From: Bacillota bacterium | Lineage (GTDB): Bacteria > Bacillota > Clostridia > Peptostreptococcales > Anaerovoracaceae | DNA length: 64,000 nucleotides | Direction of reading: 5' to 3' | NCBI GenBank assembly: GCA_017438285.1 | Contig: JAFRVY010000026.1 | Coordinates: forward strand, 62,001-126,000 | Part shown: one piece after another, positions 55,101 through 63,578 of the stretch | How positions within the stretch are numbered: the first letter of the stretch is position 1 | How the letters are laid out: each line of letters opens with the position of its first letter | Notes under the pieces: generated by a model | What the model was told of the DNA's origin: nothing | What the model saw: the letters and a program-made list of their open reading frames with translations, nothing else | Database searches by the model: none | Position numbers and translations under genes: made by a program

Positions 55101-55966
55101 ATCTGAGCTACGCGGCGACCGAACGGGCAAAGGCTCCGGAAGCGGTCAAGACAGCGATGGCAGGAGCCAAGCCTAAGGTTCTGATTCCGGCCTTCCCTGG
55201 CACCAACTGCGAGTACGATTCCGCAAAGGCCTTTGAAGCGGCTGGCGCGGATACGGAGATCATCGTAGTCAGAAACCTGACGGCAGATGCGATTGCAGCA
55301 TCAGTCGAAGAGTTTGCAGGCAAACTGGCGGATTCACAGATGGTATTCATCCCTGGCGGCTTCTCAGGCGGCGACGAACCGGATGGATCCGGAAAGTTCA
55401 TTACAGCATTCTTCCGCAATCCTGCAATCAAGGATGCGGTCACGGATCTGCTGGACAACCGCGGCGGACTGATGGCCGGAATCTGCAATGGATTCCAGGC
55501 GCTCATCAAGCTGGGACTCGTCCCATACGGTAAGATCGTAGACATGGATGACACCTGTCCGACGCTTACGCTGAATGAGATCGGCAGACACCAGTCGAGA
55601 CTGGTCAGAATCAGAGTGACGTCAAACAAGTCACCATGGCTGGCCAAGACGGAGGTCGGTGAGATTTATACCGTACCGGTTTCCCACGGAGAGGGCAGAT
55701 TGCTGGCGGACGAAGAGCAGCTGAAGCAGCTGGGCGCAAACGGTCAGATCGCAACGCAGTATGTTGATTTCGAAGGAAATCCGAGCGACAATATCAGATT
55801 CAATCCGAACGGTTCAGTCTTTGCCGTTGAAGGCATGACATCACCTGACGGCCGTGTGTTCGGCAAGATGGGACACGCTGAGAGAACGGGATACGGATTG
55901 TATAAGAACGTGCCGGGCAAGTACGACATGAAAATGTTCGAATCGGCCGTGAAGTATTTTAAGTAA
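52184..55966 (+). CDS. purL: FGAM synthase, large single-chain form
   Basis: A 1260-residue protein that converts FGAR to FGAM with glutamine. The N-terminal PurS-like part (MVYRIFVEKKEAVANEA), two ATP-grasp-related halves (YWSDHCRHTTFNT, NETHNHPTEIEPFGGAATCIGG) and the C-terminal glutaminase are all present. The glutaminase has GGFSGGDEPDGSGKF, the nucleophile in GICNGFQ, and SHGEGR. The start follows AAAGGAG. It is the last purine gene in the operon; a terminator follows. Confidence 0.95.
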   Translation: MVYRIFVEKKEAVANEAKALLSEVKTFLGISKLENLRIVNRYDVEGIGEELFEQCVSTVFSEPQVDEVYKELDAGEGLVFAVEALPGQYDQRADSAAQCIQIISQEERPLVKCAKVYILYGDLTDSEVEAIKKHVINPVEMREASLGMPQTLKMEYDTPEMVATIDGFRAMGEAQLKAFIQENGLAMDYDDILVCQEYFKSEDREPTITEIKMIDTYWSDHCRHTTFNTVIDSVEFEDETLQKAYEDYLQTREKLGRTKPVTLMDIGTIAAKALKADGKMEGLDESEEINACTVKIKAENDGKLEDWLLLFKNETHNHPTEIEPFGGAATCIGGAIRDPLSGRAYVYTAMRITGAADPLRPVEQTIKGKLPQRKLVTSAADGYSSYGNQIGVSTGLVQEIYHDGYAAKRMELGAVVGAAPAENVVRERPAPGDIIFLLGGRTGRDGIGGATGSSKSHDESSLESCGAEVQKGNAPEERKLQRLFRNSEASRMIKRCNDFGAGGVSVAIGELADGLDINLDVVPKKYEGLDGTELAISESQERMAVVVAPENRERFEELAAAENLEATVVATVTESPRLVMHWKGSTIVDIAREFLDSNGAQKHIYVIAPKAELPEKEVTGSFTENYKALADDINICSQKGLSEKFDSTIGAGTVVMPFGGKYQMTPAQSMVQKVSMEKSNSRTCSIMSWGYDPYITEASQYHGAYLAVVDSMCKLAAAGGGKEAAYLSFQEYFEKLGKDSTRWGKPFAALLGAFEAQMGLEVAAIGGKDSMSGSFEDINVPPTLVSFAVTTADVDDIVTNEFKAPGHLVLMLEPELNEDGLPDTDSLKRIFKRIREINADGDLLAAYTPGIGGIAEAVMKMCFGNMIGFEFNTDAVTAEGGMDWFVRKLFNKDYGAFILEVADGSTAGICVADDLTGDINGFKSTFLGRTTEAAEIKCGNEKVDLAELLEIYEAKLEPVYPCNIETAAQSIPDLSYAATERAKAPEAVKTAMAGAKPKVLIPAFPGTNCEYDSAKAFEAAGADTEIIVVRNLTADAIAASVEEFAGKLADSQMVFIPGGFSGGDEPDGSGKFITAFFRNPAIKDAVTDLLDNRGGLMAGICNGFQALIKLGLVPYGKIVDMDDTCPTLTLNEIGRHQSRLVRIRVTSNKSPWLAKTEVGEIYTVPVSHGEGRLLADEEQLKQLGANGQIATQYVDFEGNPSDNIRFNPNGSVFAVEGMTSPDGRVFGKMGHAERTGYGLYKNVPGKYDMKMFESAVKYFK

Positions 55967-55977
55967 GACAACCAGAG

Positions 55978-56004
55978 AAAAGGGCCAGTACAGATGGCCC
56001 TTTC
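55978..56004 (+). terminator. Terminator of the purine operon
   Basis: AAAGGGCCA (55979-55987) pairs with TGGCCCTTT (55995-56003). The T-run is short. The following 56005-56216 is AT-rich with two TATACAAT boxes (about 56075 and 56147) that may be -10 elements of the kor operon. Confidence 0.75.
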
Positions 56005-56216
56005 GAGGTTTAAAACGGCCGAAAAATTTAGGCAAAAAACAGGGCAATGTTTTAACGCGATAAAATCGTATACAATAATACAAAGACCGATATTTGTGCA
56101 TCGCAAATGTTGGAATTTCAACCAGTGTCTGTTGAAGTGAATAGTATACAATGTTAAGATGAACTTTAGAAGAAACGTATTTCTTATTAAGAAAATAACA
56201 AAAAAACAGAGGGAAA

Positions 56217-57437
56217 ATGGCAGCAAAAGAAAGCAAGTTAAACGAAGTAGTATTGCAGGGTAATGAGGCCTGTGCAAAGGGAGCGCTTTACGCTGGATGC
56301 AGATTTTTTGCCGGTTATCCGATCACTCCTTCTACGGAGATCATCGAGATGATGTCAGGCGAAATGCAGAAAGCGGGAGGCGCTTTTATTCAAATGGAAG
56401 ACGAAATCGGTTCCGCTTGCGCCATCATCGGCGCCAGATGGGGCGGCAGCAAAGCCATGACAGCCACATCCGGTCCGGGATACACGCTGATGCAGGAAGC
56501 GATTGGATTCGCGGCAGTCACGGAGACGCCGATTGTTATCGTTAACGTACAGAGAGGCGGTCCGTCGACAGGTCAGCCGACACTGAGTTCGCAGCAGGAC
56601 GTCTATCAGGCAAGATACGGAAGCCACGGCGACTATGAGATCATCGTTCTGGCGCCGTCATCCGTACAGGAAATGTACGATTTCACCGTTCGAGCCTTTG
56701 AACTGGCGGAACAATACAGAACGCCGGTCATCCTCCTCGCTGACGAAGTCGTCGGTCACATGAGAGAGAAGATCGTCATTAAAGACGGAAGCAAGAACAT
56801 CAAGTCGGTCAAGCAGCAGTATGTTGTTTCTCCGCAGGCGGACTTTTTTAAGGGCGAATTCACAACAGTAGAGGGACAGCTCCACGATGAGCAGGGAAGA
56901 AGAATCGGGCACATCGCAAACAAGAGCGGAGAGTTCATCTACAACATCAACAAGAAAATCACCGACAATATCGACGGCATTGCAGATATTACCACATACT
57001 GCATGGAAGACGCCGATGTTGCTATCGTAGCGTACGGTTCCGTCGCCCGTCCGGCACTCAATGCGGTCAAGCACGCAAGAGGCGTTAAGGATGACAGAAT
57101 CGCACCGAAGTTCAAGATCGTTAAGGACCTGATGACAAGAGGTATCCAGAAGACCATCAAGACTGACTACAGCCACCTGAAGGTTGGCCTGGTCAAGATC
57201 AATTCCGTATGGCCGATTCCGGAAGACCTGTTGAGACAGGCAACAGAAAGAGTTGACACCGTCATCGTTCCGGAAATGAACGTCGGTAAGTACTGCAGAG
57301 AAGTGGAACGCGTACTCAAGGACAAGAAAGTCATCCCGATGTCCAAGTGCGGCGGCGACATCCATACTCCAATCGAGATCCTCGACAAGATCCTCGAGGT
57401 AACAGGAATCGAAGAGGAGGTGGACATCAATGAATAA
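56217..57437 (+). CDS. korA: 2-oxoacid:ferredoxin oxidoreductase alpha subunit (KorA-like)
   Basis: A 406-residue subunit carrying pyrimidine-binding and central domains of the enzyme. GNEACAKGALYAGCRFFAGYPITPSTEIIEMM is the hallmark N-terminus, TATSGPGYTLMQEAIGFAAVTETPIVIVNVQRGGPSTGQPT the next block. The complex oxidatively decarboxylates a 2-oxoacid to acyl-CoA and reduces ferredoxin. The order alpha-beta-ferredoxin-gamma fits 2-oxoglutarate or branched 2-oxoacid enzymes. The exact acid is not evident. GAGGG precedes the start; it overlaps korB by 8 bp. Confidence 0.88.
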   Translation: MAAKESKLNEVVLQGNEACAKGALYAGCRFFAGYPITPSTEIIEMMSGEMQKAGGAFIQMEDEIGSACAIIGARWGGSKAMTATSGPGYTLMQEAIGFAAVTETPIVIVNVQRGGPSTGQPTLSSQQDVYQARYGSHGDYEIIVLAPSSVQEMYDFTVRAFELAEQYRTPVILLADEVVGHMREKIVIKDGSKNIKSVKQQYVVSPQADFFKGEFTTVEGQLHDEQGRRIGHIANKSGEFIYNINKKITDNIDGIADITTYCMEDADVAIVAYGSVARPALNAVKHARGVKDDRIAPKFKIVKDLMTRGIQKTIKTDYSHLKVGLVKINSVWPIPEDLLRQATERVDTVIVPEMNVGKYCREVERVLKDKKVIPMSKCGGDIHTPIEILDKILEVTGIEEEVDINE

Positions 57438-58266
57438 GCTATACGAGAAATATATCAAAAAAGAATCACTGCCAAATCTGTTCTGTCCGGGCTGCGGAAA
57501 CGGCATCATCCAGATTGCAGCCATGGATGCCATGGAAAAGCTGAACTGCAAGGATGACGTTGCATGCGTCAGCGGTATTGGATGCTCATCATGGATCCCA
57601 TGCTATTACAAGCTGGACGTAATTCATTCCATGCACGGCAGAGCCCTGGCCTTCGCAGAGGGTCTGAAGCTGGCAAGACCGGACAAGAAGATCCTGGTAT
57701 TCACCGGCGACGGCGACTGCATGGCGATCGGCGGCAACCACCTGCTCCATGCAGCGCAGAGAAACATCGACCTGACAGTCGTCATGGTCAACAACTACAT
57801 CTACGGCATGACCGGCGGACAGAAGTCACCGACCACGCCAATCGGCGCGAAGACCAAAACCTCGCCGTTCGGCTGCATCGACGAACCGATGAACGCCTGC
57901 AAGCTCGTCATGTCACTGGGCGCAAGCTATGTGGCAAGGTGGACGACAGCGCATCCGGTCCAGCTCGCCAAGGCGATCGCTGAAGGTATGGACCACAAAG
58001 GCTTCTCCTTCATCGAGGTTCTGTCACAGTGTCCGGTACAGGCAGGCAAAAATGTCTGGGGCGAAAAGGAACCTGCCAAGATCATGGCGAAGTACAAGGA
58101 AGTAACCTATCTGTACAAGTTGGGTTCCAACGATCCGACAGGCGCCATGGCCGAGAAGAATGCGGAAGGTAAAATTCCGATCGGACTGTTCAAGAACGAT
58201 GAAAACGCCCAGGAGTATCTCGAGAGAGTAGAAGCAAAGCTTGCAGAGAGCGGCATCGCAAGGTAG
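57430..58266 (+). CDS. korB: 2-oxoacid:ferredoxin oxidoreductase beta subunit (TPP-binding)
   Basis: A 278-residue subunit. FCPGCGNGIIQIAAMDAM and SGIGCSSWIPCYY hold cluster cysteines. The TPP motif is FTGDGDCMAIGGNHLLHAAQRNIDLTVVMVNNYIYGMTGGQ. AGGAGG lies within the korA end. It partners KorA and KorC. Confidence 0.9.
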   Translation: MNKLYEKYIKKESLPNLFCPGCGNGIIQIAAMDAMEKLNCKDDVACVSGIGCSSWIPCYYKLDVIHSMHGRALAFAEGLKLARPDKKILVFTGDGDCMAIGGNHLLHAAQRNIDLTVVMVNNYIYGMTGGQKSPTTPIGAKTKTSPFGCIDEPMNACKLVMSLGASYVARWTTAHPVQLAKAIAEGMDHKGFSFIEVLSQCPVQAGKNVWGEKEPAKIMAKYKEVTYLYKLGSNDPTGAMAEKNAEGKIPIGLFKNDENAQEYLERVEAKLAESGIAR

Positions 58267-58283
58267 ATCGAGAGGTGTAGGAA

Positions 58284-58487
58284 ATGGCAACAATCACAAT
58301 AGATAAGGCTTGCTGCAAAGGCTGTAACATCTGCCTTACGGTATGCCCAAAGAAAATATTCGTCAAATCAAGACAGAGAAACAATTACGGAACAGCAATG
58401 CCCGCAGCGGAGAATCAGGACGAATGCATCGTTTGCAGAATGTGTGAGAGAATGTGTCCGGACGGGGCAATTGACGTAGAAAAGTAG
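58284..58487 (+). CDS. 2[4Fe-4S] ferredoxin subunit
   Basis: A 67-residue ferredoxin-type protein. The clusters are ligated by CKGCNICLTVCP and CIVCRMCERMCP. It lies between korB and korC, so it is the electron-transfer (delta) subunit of the complex. GAGAGG-type site precedes the ATG. Confidence 0.93.
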   Translation: MATITIDKACCKGCNICLTVCPKKIFVKSRQRNNYGTAMPAAENQDECIVCRMCERMCPDGAIDVEK

Positions 58488-58532
58488 CAGACAGAATCAA
58501 GAGAGACAGAAACAAGAGAGAAGGAAGAAAAC

Positions 58533-59105
58533 ATGAGAATCAACGTAAGATTCGCAGGATCAGGCGGACAGGGAGTCATCCTGGCATCGGTACTTCTTTC
58601 CAAGGCGTATGGTCTTGAAGAGAATTACAACATCGCGCAGACACAGAGTTATGGACCGGAAGCAAGAGGCGGTGCGTGCAAGGCGGAGGTCGTCATCTCC
58701 GATGAAGAGATTGACTACATGAAGGTCAACAAGGCGGACGTTTTCGTCGCCCTCAACCAGGTCGGATATGACAAGTATATCGACACGGTCAAAGACGATG
58801 CCGTCATTTTGATCAACAGCACTCTCGTTGAAGCCGACAGGCCGAACGTGTATAAAATCCAGGCAACGCAGCGTGCAGAGGACATGGGCAAGCCTTTTGT
58901 TGTAAACATCATTGCCCTCGGCGCACTGACAAGACTCATGCCGAAGGTTCACTATCCGGCAGTCGAAGAAGAGATCAAACGGCACTTCAATGCCAGTATC
59001 GCATCAGCCAATCTGGATGCGTACAAAATGGGATATGACATCATGGATCAGGATCTCAAGGAGCTGGGGTACAAGACCGGCTTCGGCGACGCGCGCACGT
59101 ACTAA
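58533..59105 (+). CDS. korC: 2-oxoacid:ferredoxin oxidoreductase gamma subunit
   Basis: A 190-residue subunit. NVRFAGSGGQGVILASVLLSKAYG is the gamma-domain signature, and QTQSYGPEARGGACKAEVVISDEEIDY follows, as usual. It completes the four-subunit enzyme. A 45-bp purine-rich gap with GAGAGAAGGAAG precedes the ATG. Confidence 0.9.
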   Translation: MRINVRFAGSGGQGVILASVLLSKAYGLEENYNIAQTQSYGPEARGGACKAEVVISDEEIDYMKVNKADVFVALNQVGYDKYIDTVKDDAVILINSTLVEADRPNVYKIQATQRAEDMGKPFVVNIIALGALTRLMPKVHYPAVEEEIKRHFNASIASANLDAYKMGYDIMDQDLKELGYKTGFGDARTY

Positions 59106-59130
59106 TACGACTTGCGTCTGAACCTTTAAT

Positions 59131-59151
59131 CTGTTAAAGTTACTTTAACAG
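59131..59151 (+). promoter_or_regulatory. Hairpin abutting the lipoprotein ribosome-binding site
   Basis: CTGTTAAAG (59131-59139) and CTTTAACAG (59143-59151) form a perfect 9-bp stem with loop TTA. The Shine-Dalgarno AGGAGG begins inside the 3' arm (59150). The hairpin could limit translation, protect the 5' end, or bind a protein as DNA. Confidence 0.5.
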
Positions 59152-59163
59152 GAGGTACGAAAC

Positions 59164-59844
59164 ATGAAAAAATATATATGCATCCTTCTTACGATGGCAA
59201 TGCTGTTTGTATTCCCGCTCACAGGCTGCGGCGGTAATGACACCGAAGCGATGAAAGCGCCTGTAGACGGATTCCTTTCGGCGATGCAGGAAGGTGATTT
59301 CGAGAAGATGAAGACCTTTGCAGACGAGAGCCTCTTTGAAGAAGGCGGCAGTCTGTCAGAGTTCGGCACACTGCAGAATATCGACGAGGAACTGGCAAAA
59401 TCTGTTGGAATCAGCGTAGATGATCTTTCGGATGAAACCAAAGAGGTCGTAGATTCTTATGTTAAGGACATGCTGAATAATATGATCAAGTCCTATGAGG
59501 TCACGGGAGCTTCCAAAGACGGCGATACTGCAGGTAAGGTAACCGCGGAGATCACCTTCGGATTCGATCCGGACACCGCAAGTAAGGTCGATATCAATTC
59601 CGAAATTGAGGAAATGGTCAACACCTACATGACTGAGAACATGGCGGAACTGACGGAGATCTATCAGAGCGGCGGACAGACGGCGCTGATGGTCAAGGTC
59701 CTCGACGACATGGCAGGAGACATCCTGAAACTTTATACCGACAAAATCATGGAGACCGGTGAAACGACAGAAGATGTCGTCTTCAACGTAGAGAACAAGG
59801 ACGGTAACTGGCTCATCGTTTCCGAAGAATCCGACGCCATCTAA
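59164..59844 (+). CDS. Secreted lipoprotein of unknown function
   Basis: A 226-residue protein. The signal peptide MKKYICILLTMAMLFVFPLTGCGG ends in a lipobox. The mature part (MKAPVDGFLSAMQEGDFEKMKTFADE, then VTAEITFGFD and NKDGNWLIVSEE) resembles small NTF2-like lipoproteins of Clostridia (DUF5105/DUF4878 type). No catalytic motif. A bidirectional terminator follows. It is not obviously connected to the kor genes. Confidence 0.75.
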   Translation: MKKYICILLTMAMLFVFPLTGCGGNDTEAMKAPVDGFLSAMQEGDFEKMKTFADESLFEEGGSLSEFGTLQNIDEELAKSVGISVDDLSDETKEVVDSYVKDMLNNMIKSYEVTGASKDGDTAGKVTAEITFGFDPDTASKVDINSEIEEMVNTYMTENMAELTEIYQSGGQTALMVKVLDDMAGDILKLYTDKIMETGETTEDVVFNVENKDGNWLIVSEESDAI

Positions 59845-59874
59845 AGCAAAGGCCCGACGAATAAAGCAAATCAA

Positions 59875-59905
59875 AAACCCGCAGAAAATCAATATCTGCG
59901 GGTTT
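59875..59905. terminator. Bidirectional terminator
   Basis: AAACCCGCAGA (59875-59885) pairs with TCTGCGGGTTT (59895-59905). T-runs on both strands serve the lipoprotein gene and the convergent Hsp70-like gene. Confidence 0.92.
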
Positions 59906-59934
59906 TTTCTATCTGTCATTATCTCAAACCTCGT

Positions 59935-61851
59935 TTATCCCAGCGGGATCTCAACAATCTCTGCCATCTTCACGAGGGTGTGCTGTATCTGTGTTGAGAT
60001 CTCTTCGACCATACGCGTTCTGATCTCATCGTTTTTTTCCTGTTCCAGGCTTTTGTAGAAGGCCTCTTTTACGTCGGCGCTGATGTTGTCCATACGTGAA
60101 GCGAACGCGCCCTTTGGCACGAGCTTTCTGACAGCCTTCGGAATATCGGCTTCAAGCATCTTCTCCTGCATCTTGTCCTTGCCCAGGAAGAGGATGACCA
60201 CGGAGGTGATGATACCGACCATGATGCCGCTCGGATCCGCGAAGAACGGAATGAAGCTGAGCGTTGACATCAGTATAGCCAGCAGCGCTGTGACGATGGA
60301 ATCGATCAGCAGCGTCATCTCCTTGATCGCGAAGAGCTCCTTGGCATCCACCTTGATGTCGATATCGGAAACCGACAGATAGGACTTCAGACTCAGCGCC
60401 GTATAAGGGACGCGGTGTTTGATACAGATCGGCACCGTGTATTCCTCCAGCTCCTCGATGACCGGTCTGAGCCACGAGGTGATCGGACCGGCAAGAAGCG
60501 CTCTCGCTTCGTCCTCACTCAGGAACGAACCGATATCCTGCTGCAGTATAACATCGGTATCTGAAAGCCTGCTGATTTCTCCGGACCTCCACCTTTCGAA
60601 TATAGGCAGCGCGACCTTTTCGACGATAGGATCGACCAGACAGTCGACTGCGCCCCTGTAGAGACCGGTTATGTGCTTGTTGACGATGTCCTCGATCACA
60701 TTGGAGTTCACCAGCTGATCGAGATCTTCCTTGAACTCCTTCAGATCCTCGTCGATACGTCCGCAGTAGGCCAGCCCTCTGGCTACTGAGAACTCTGGGT
60801 CCGTCGCTGTGATGATGACGGCGTCAGGGAAGACCTTCGTGCACCACTGACGGATCGCAGGGAGCTTGCTCACGCCGCCCGTCAGGAAGATGAGCTCCGG
60901 CTGTTTGCCGGTGATCGCGTCCTTCACATCCCTAAGGGACTCGGTAAATACTTCCCGGAAAGAGCGTCCGCCGAGTTTGGCCAGTTTCTTGTTCACCAGC
61001 TTGTCCGCAATGGTCTGATCCATTTTGAGGGTCAGCTTGACCGGACGGTTATAGTGGAGCACGATGCTCTCCACGCATTTATTGTTGCGCCAGAATTCCT
61101 CGTCGGAGAAGTATTTCTCCTTGAGGCGTCTTGCGGCAAATTCAGCATAGGTACGCCACGGTTCGCTCTCGTCAAAGACATTCTGGATCTTCTTGCGGAA
61201 GATACCGGCGTCTGCCACCGATTCCTCGAGCAAGATCTCGTCCATGAGTCCGCCGCCGAGCATGACCTCGCCGGCAGTCCGCATCTCGACTTCCTTGCCG
61301 CCCATGATATATGCAAAGTCCGTTGTCGATGATCCGATGTCGACGACAAGCACCGGTTTCGAAAGAATGTCCACGCCGATCTGCAGATGCTTGGACTGAC
61401 AGGCGCTGACCATGGCAGCCCTGGATTCCGAGATGATCTTTACCGGCGGATATCCCGTACTTTCGAAGATCTCGCGGTAGTGCTCACGGGCATTCTTGTC
61501 CCAGCCCGCCGGGCAGCCCACGTAGACACTGGTCTCCTCGTTCTGGATGATATCTCCGTTTCCGTATAGCTCTCCCAGGACACCGGCAGCAAAGCTTTTG
61601 ACGTCCGCCGCTACGCTGGCAGGTTCTGCGAGGAAACGGCTCTTGAAGCGGAGCCTGCGTTTCACAACGTTGTCCGCGTAGCACGATTTCTCACCGATCA
61701 AAATCTCGCCGGAGGTCTGCTGTGCGTATGCAGTGATGAAGCTTTTCTCACCGACGACAGGAATCATCTCAGGGACGACCTGGTCTTCTTTATACAATCT
61801 GGCGATGGCACTTTCGGCGTCGCCCAGATCAAATCCAAAAAATCGATCCAT
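59935..61851 (-). CDS. Hsp70-like actin-fold ATPase with C-terminal membrane segments
   Basis: A 638-residue protein. The first 360 residues have the Hsp70/actin ATPase pattern: FFGFDLGDAESAIARLY (phosphate 1), PVLVVDIGSSTTDFAYIMGG (phosphate 2) and ELIFLTGGVSKLPAIRQW (adenosine). VGCPAGWDKNAREHYREIFESTGYPPVKIISESRAAM is also chaperone-like. The substrate-binding domain of DnaK is missing. Instead there is a helical region and a hydrophobic pair (IDSIVTALLAILMSTLSFIPFF, GIMVGIITSVVILFL) near residues 535-580, then a basic amphipathic tail. It follows its membrane partner by 11 bp. Function is unknown. Confidence 0.75.
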   Translation of the reverse strand: MDRFFGFDLGDAESAIARLYKEDQVVPEMIPVVGEKSFITAYAQQTSGEILIGEKSCYADNVVKRRLRFKSRFLAEPASVAADVKSFAAGVLGELYGNGDIIQNEETSVYVGCPAGWDKNAREHYREIFESTGYPPVKIISESRAAMVSACQSKHLQIGVDILSKPVLVVDIGSSTTDFAYIMGGKEVEMRTAGEVMLGGGLMDEILLEESVADAGIFRKKIQNVFDESEPWRTYAEFAARRLKEKYFSDEEFWRNNKCVESIVLHYNRPVKLTLKMDQTIADKLVNKKLAKLGGRSFREVFTESLRDVKDAITGKQPELIFLTGGVSKLPAIRQWCTKVFPDAVIITATDPEFSVARGLAYCGRIDEDLKEFKEDLDQLVNSNVIEDIVNKHITGLYRGAVDCLVDPIVEKVALPIFERWRSGEISRLSDTDVILQQDIGSFLSEDEARALLAGPITSWLRPVIEELEEYTVPICIKHRVPYTALSLKSYLSVSDIDIKVDAKELFAIKEMTLLIDSIVTALLAILMSTLSFIPFFADPSGIMVGIITSVVILFLGKDKMQEKMLEADIPKAVRKLVPKGAFASRMDNISADVKEAFYKSLEQEKNDEIRTRMVEEISTQIQHTLVKMAEIVEIPLG

Positions 61852-61862
61852 TTCGTTCCTCC

Positions 61863-62759
61863 TTACGCCTTTCCTGTCGAAGCAATGCCTTTTCTAAGCA
61901 GCGCGCCGTCGGCGACCATTGCCGGCCGTATGGTTCCCGCGTACTGGCCGGGCATCATGTCAAAGAACTTCGCAGTCGCTGGACTATAGTCAACGACCTC
62001 GATCTGCTGTTTGTGGAGATAGTATTTGATCTCTCCGATTTTCTCAAGGGCGAATTCAGGGTCCTGGCTGTAGGCGGCCGCGAGCAGATCCGAGAATAGA
62101 TCCAGTTCCGATGGGGATGCGGTGTGACCGTCGATCTTGCCGGCCTCGTCACGCTTTTCCCAGCGCTCCATGGATCGGATCTCCTCGAGATTCTGATCCA
62201 CCGCCAGAATCGCATTTCGGAAGTTCCTGTAGATTTTGTTCGCGTCCGTGCGAATCTCAACCTGCTTACTGTATTTCGGAGCCTTTGCGCCCCAGCGCCT
62301 CATGAACAGACCTGCGATCACGGCGCAGGCAAGGCCGCCCAATATCATAGAGAGCGGTTTGATAAGTTCGTAAGTATCGCCGGCGTTATATACCGGAAGT
62401 ACAAACGGCAAAAGGCCGATACCGCAGCAAACCAGAGCACCAATGATGAACAGGAACAGGAGAGGATTCACCTTGCCTTTACTTCCGGCTGCGGTTTCCG
62501 TCTCCCAGACTTTGGTTTCTCCCACGGAGTCGATCAAAGGCAGTGAGAGCCTGACCGCCTGCATCATGTACGCTGCGGCATTCCTTTCGCGTTCGTTGCC
62601 GCACTTCTCATTGTACATTAGGAGAAGCTTGTCCAGTTCATTCTCGAGAACCCGGACGGCTTTATCCGCTGACTTTACAGCGGCGAGCTGCGTCAGCAGG
62701 TTTTCTTTATCTTTTTCTAAAAAATCAATCATTTTCATAACAATATTATTATACGGCAT
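61863..62759 (-). CDS. Membrane protein paired with the Hsp70-like ATPase
   Basis: A protein of up to 298 residues that I do not recognise. The N-terminal 60 residues are charged and probably coiled coil (KDKENLLTQLAAVKSADKAVRVLENELDKLLL). Two membrane segments follow near 100-150 (NPLLFLFIIGALVCCGIGLLPFVLP, SMILGGLACAVIAGLFM). The last half is soluble. The start is uncertain: ATGs lie at 62759, 62738 and 62732, and a TATAAT overlaps the first one. Coil plus membrane anchor could make it a localiser or exchange factor for the ATPase, an inference only. Confidence 0.6.
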   Translation of the reverse strand: MPYNNIVMKMIDFLEKDKENLLTQLAAVKSADKAVRVLENELDKLLLMYNEKCGNERERNAAAYMMQAVRLSLPLIDSVGETKVWETETAAGSKGKVNPLLFLFIIGALVCCGIGLLPFVLPVYNAGDTYELIKPLSMILGGLACAVIAGLFMRRWGAKAPKYSKQVEIRTDANKIYRNFRNAILAVDQNLEEIRSMERWEKRDEAGKIDGHTASPSELDLFSDLLAAAYSQDPEFALEKIGEIKYYLHKQQIEVVDYSPATAKFFDMMPGQYAGTIRPAMVADGALLRKGIASTGKA

Positions 62760-62797
62760 TCTCTCGAATAAAGAAACTGCGAACGAAACAATAACAG

Positions 62798-62854
62798 TTA
62801 GACAAGGCTAACCGAATGGTGTATAATGAATTTGGTTAGCAGAGGCTAACCAAA
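62798..62854 (+). promoter_or_regulatory. Promoter with perfect inverted-repeat operator for the ABC exporter
   Basis: TTAGAC (62798-62803) and TATAAT (62822-62827) are 18 bp apart. Just after the -10, TTTGGTTAGC (62831-62840) and GCTAACCAAA (62845-62854) form a perfect 10-4-10 inverted repeat over the transcription start. An extra half-site GGCTAACCGAA (62806-62816) lies in the spacer. This is the design of a TetR/PadR-type repressor site. No such gene is within the visible part. Confidence 0.82.
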
Positions 62855-62879
62855 CGAATGACATGAAGGACGAGATAAA

Positions 62880-63578
62880 ATGTATCTGGAACTAAAAGAG
62901 ATCAAGAAGTCATACGGAGAAGCTGGCAACCGCACCGAGGTCCTCAAGGGCATCTCCTTTGAGATGGAACGGGGCGAGATCTGCGTTCTCCTGGGTCCGT
63001 CAGGGTCCGGCAAGTCGACGCTTTTGAACATCATCGGCGGCATCGAGGTCCCGGACAGCGGCAGTGTCAGCATTGACGGCGAGATCATGGAACACACCAA
63101 CGAAAAGAAACTTTCCAAGTACAGGCGGGAGCATCTGGGCTACGTCTTTCAGTCTTACAATCTCATTTCCAATCTGACGATTCGAGAGAATATCGAAGTT
63201 GGCGCATACCTGTCGGAAGAACCGCTGCCTTTGCAGGAAATGATCAGTACGCTGGGGCTGGAGGAGCATCAGGACAAACTCCCGAGCCAGGTCTCCGGCG
63301 GCCAGCAGCAGAGAACGGCCATCGGACGCGCCCTCATCAAGAATCCGGATATCCTGCTCTGCGACGAGCCGACAGGCGCTCTGGATTACGGAACTTCAAA
63401 GGAGATCCTGACACTGATCGAGCGTGTCAACCGGAAGTATGGGAGCACGGTCATCCTCGTCACCCATAACGATGCGATTCGCGAGATGGCCGACCACGTC
63501 ATCATACTCAGGGACGGGCAGATCCGTGAAGAATACAGAAACGACAGCAAGACACCGGCAGCAGAACTTGAATGGTAA
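62880..63578 (+). CDS. ABC transporter ATPase, MacB/LolD type
   Basis: A 232-residue ATPase. Walker A is [18 protein letters not shown], the signature [17 protein letters not shown], Walker [13 protein letters not shown], with the switch in [31 protein letters not shown] is typical of the MacB/FtsE-like branch working with FtsX-type permeases. Its stop overlaps the permease start. Tight operator control suggests a drug- or peptide-inducible system. Confidence 0.92.
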   Translation: MYLELKEIKKSYGEAGNRTEVLKGISFEMERGEICVLLGPSGSGKSTLLNIIGGIEVPDSGSVSIDGEIMEHTNEKKLSKYRREHLGYVFQSYNLISNLTIRENIEVGAYLSEEPLPLQEMISTLGLEEHQDKLPSQVSGGQQQRTAIGRALIKNPDILLCDEPTGALDYGTSKEILTLIERVNRKYGSTVILVTHNDAIREMADHVIILRDGQIREEYRNDSKTPAAELEW

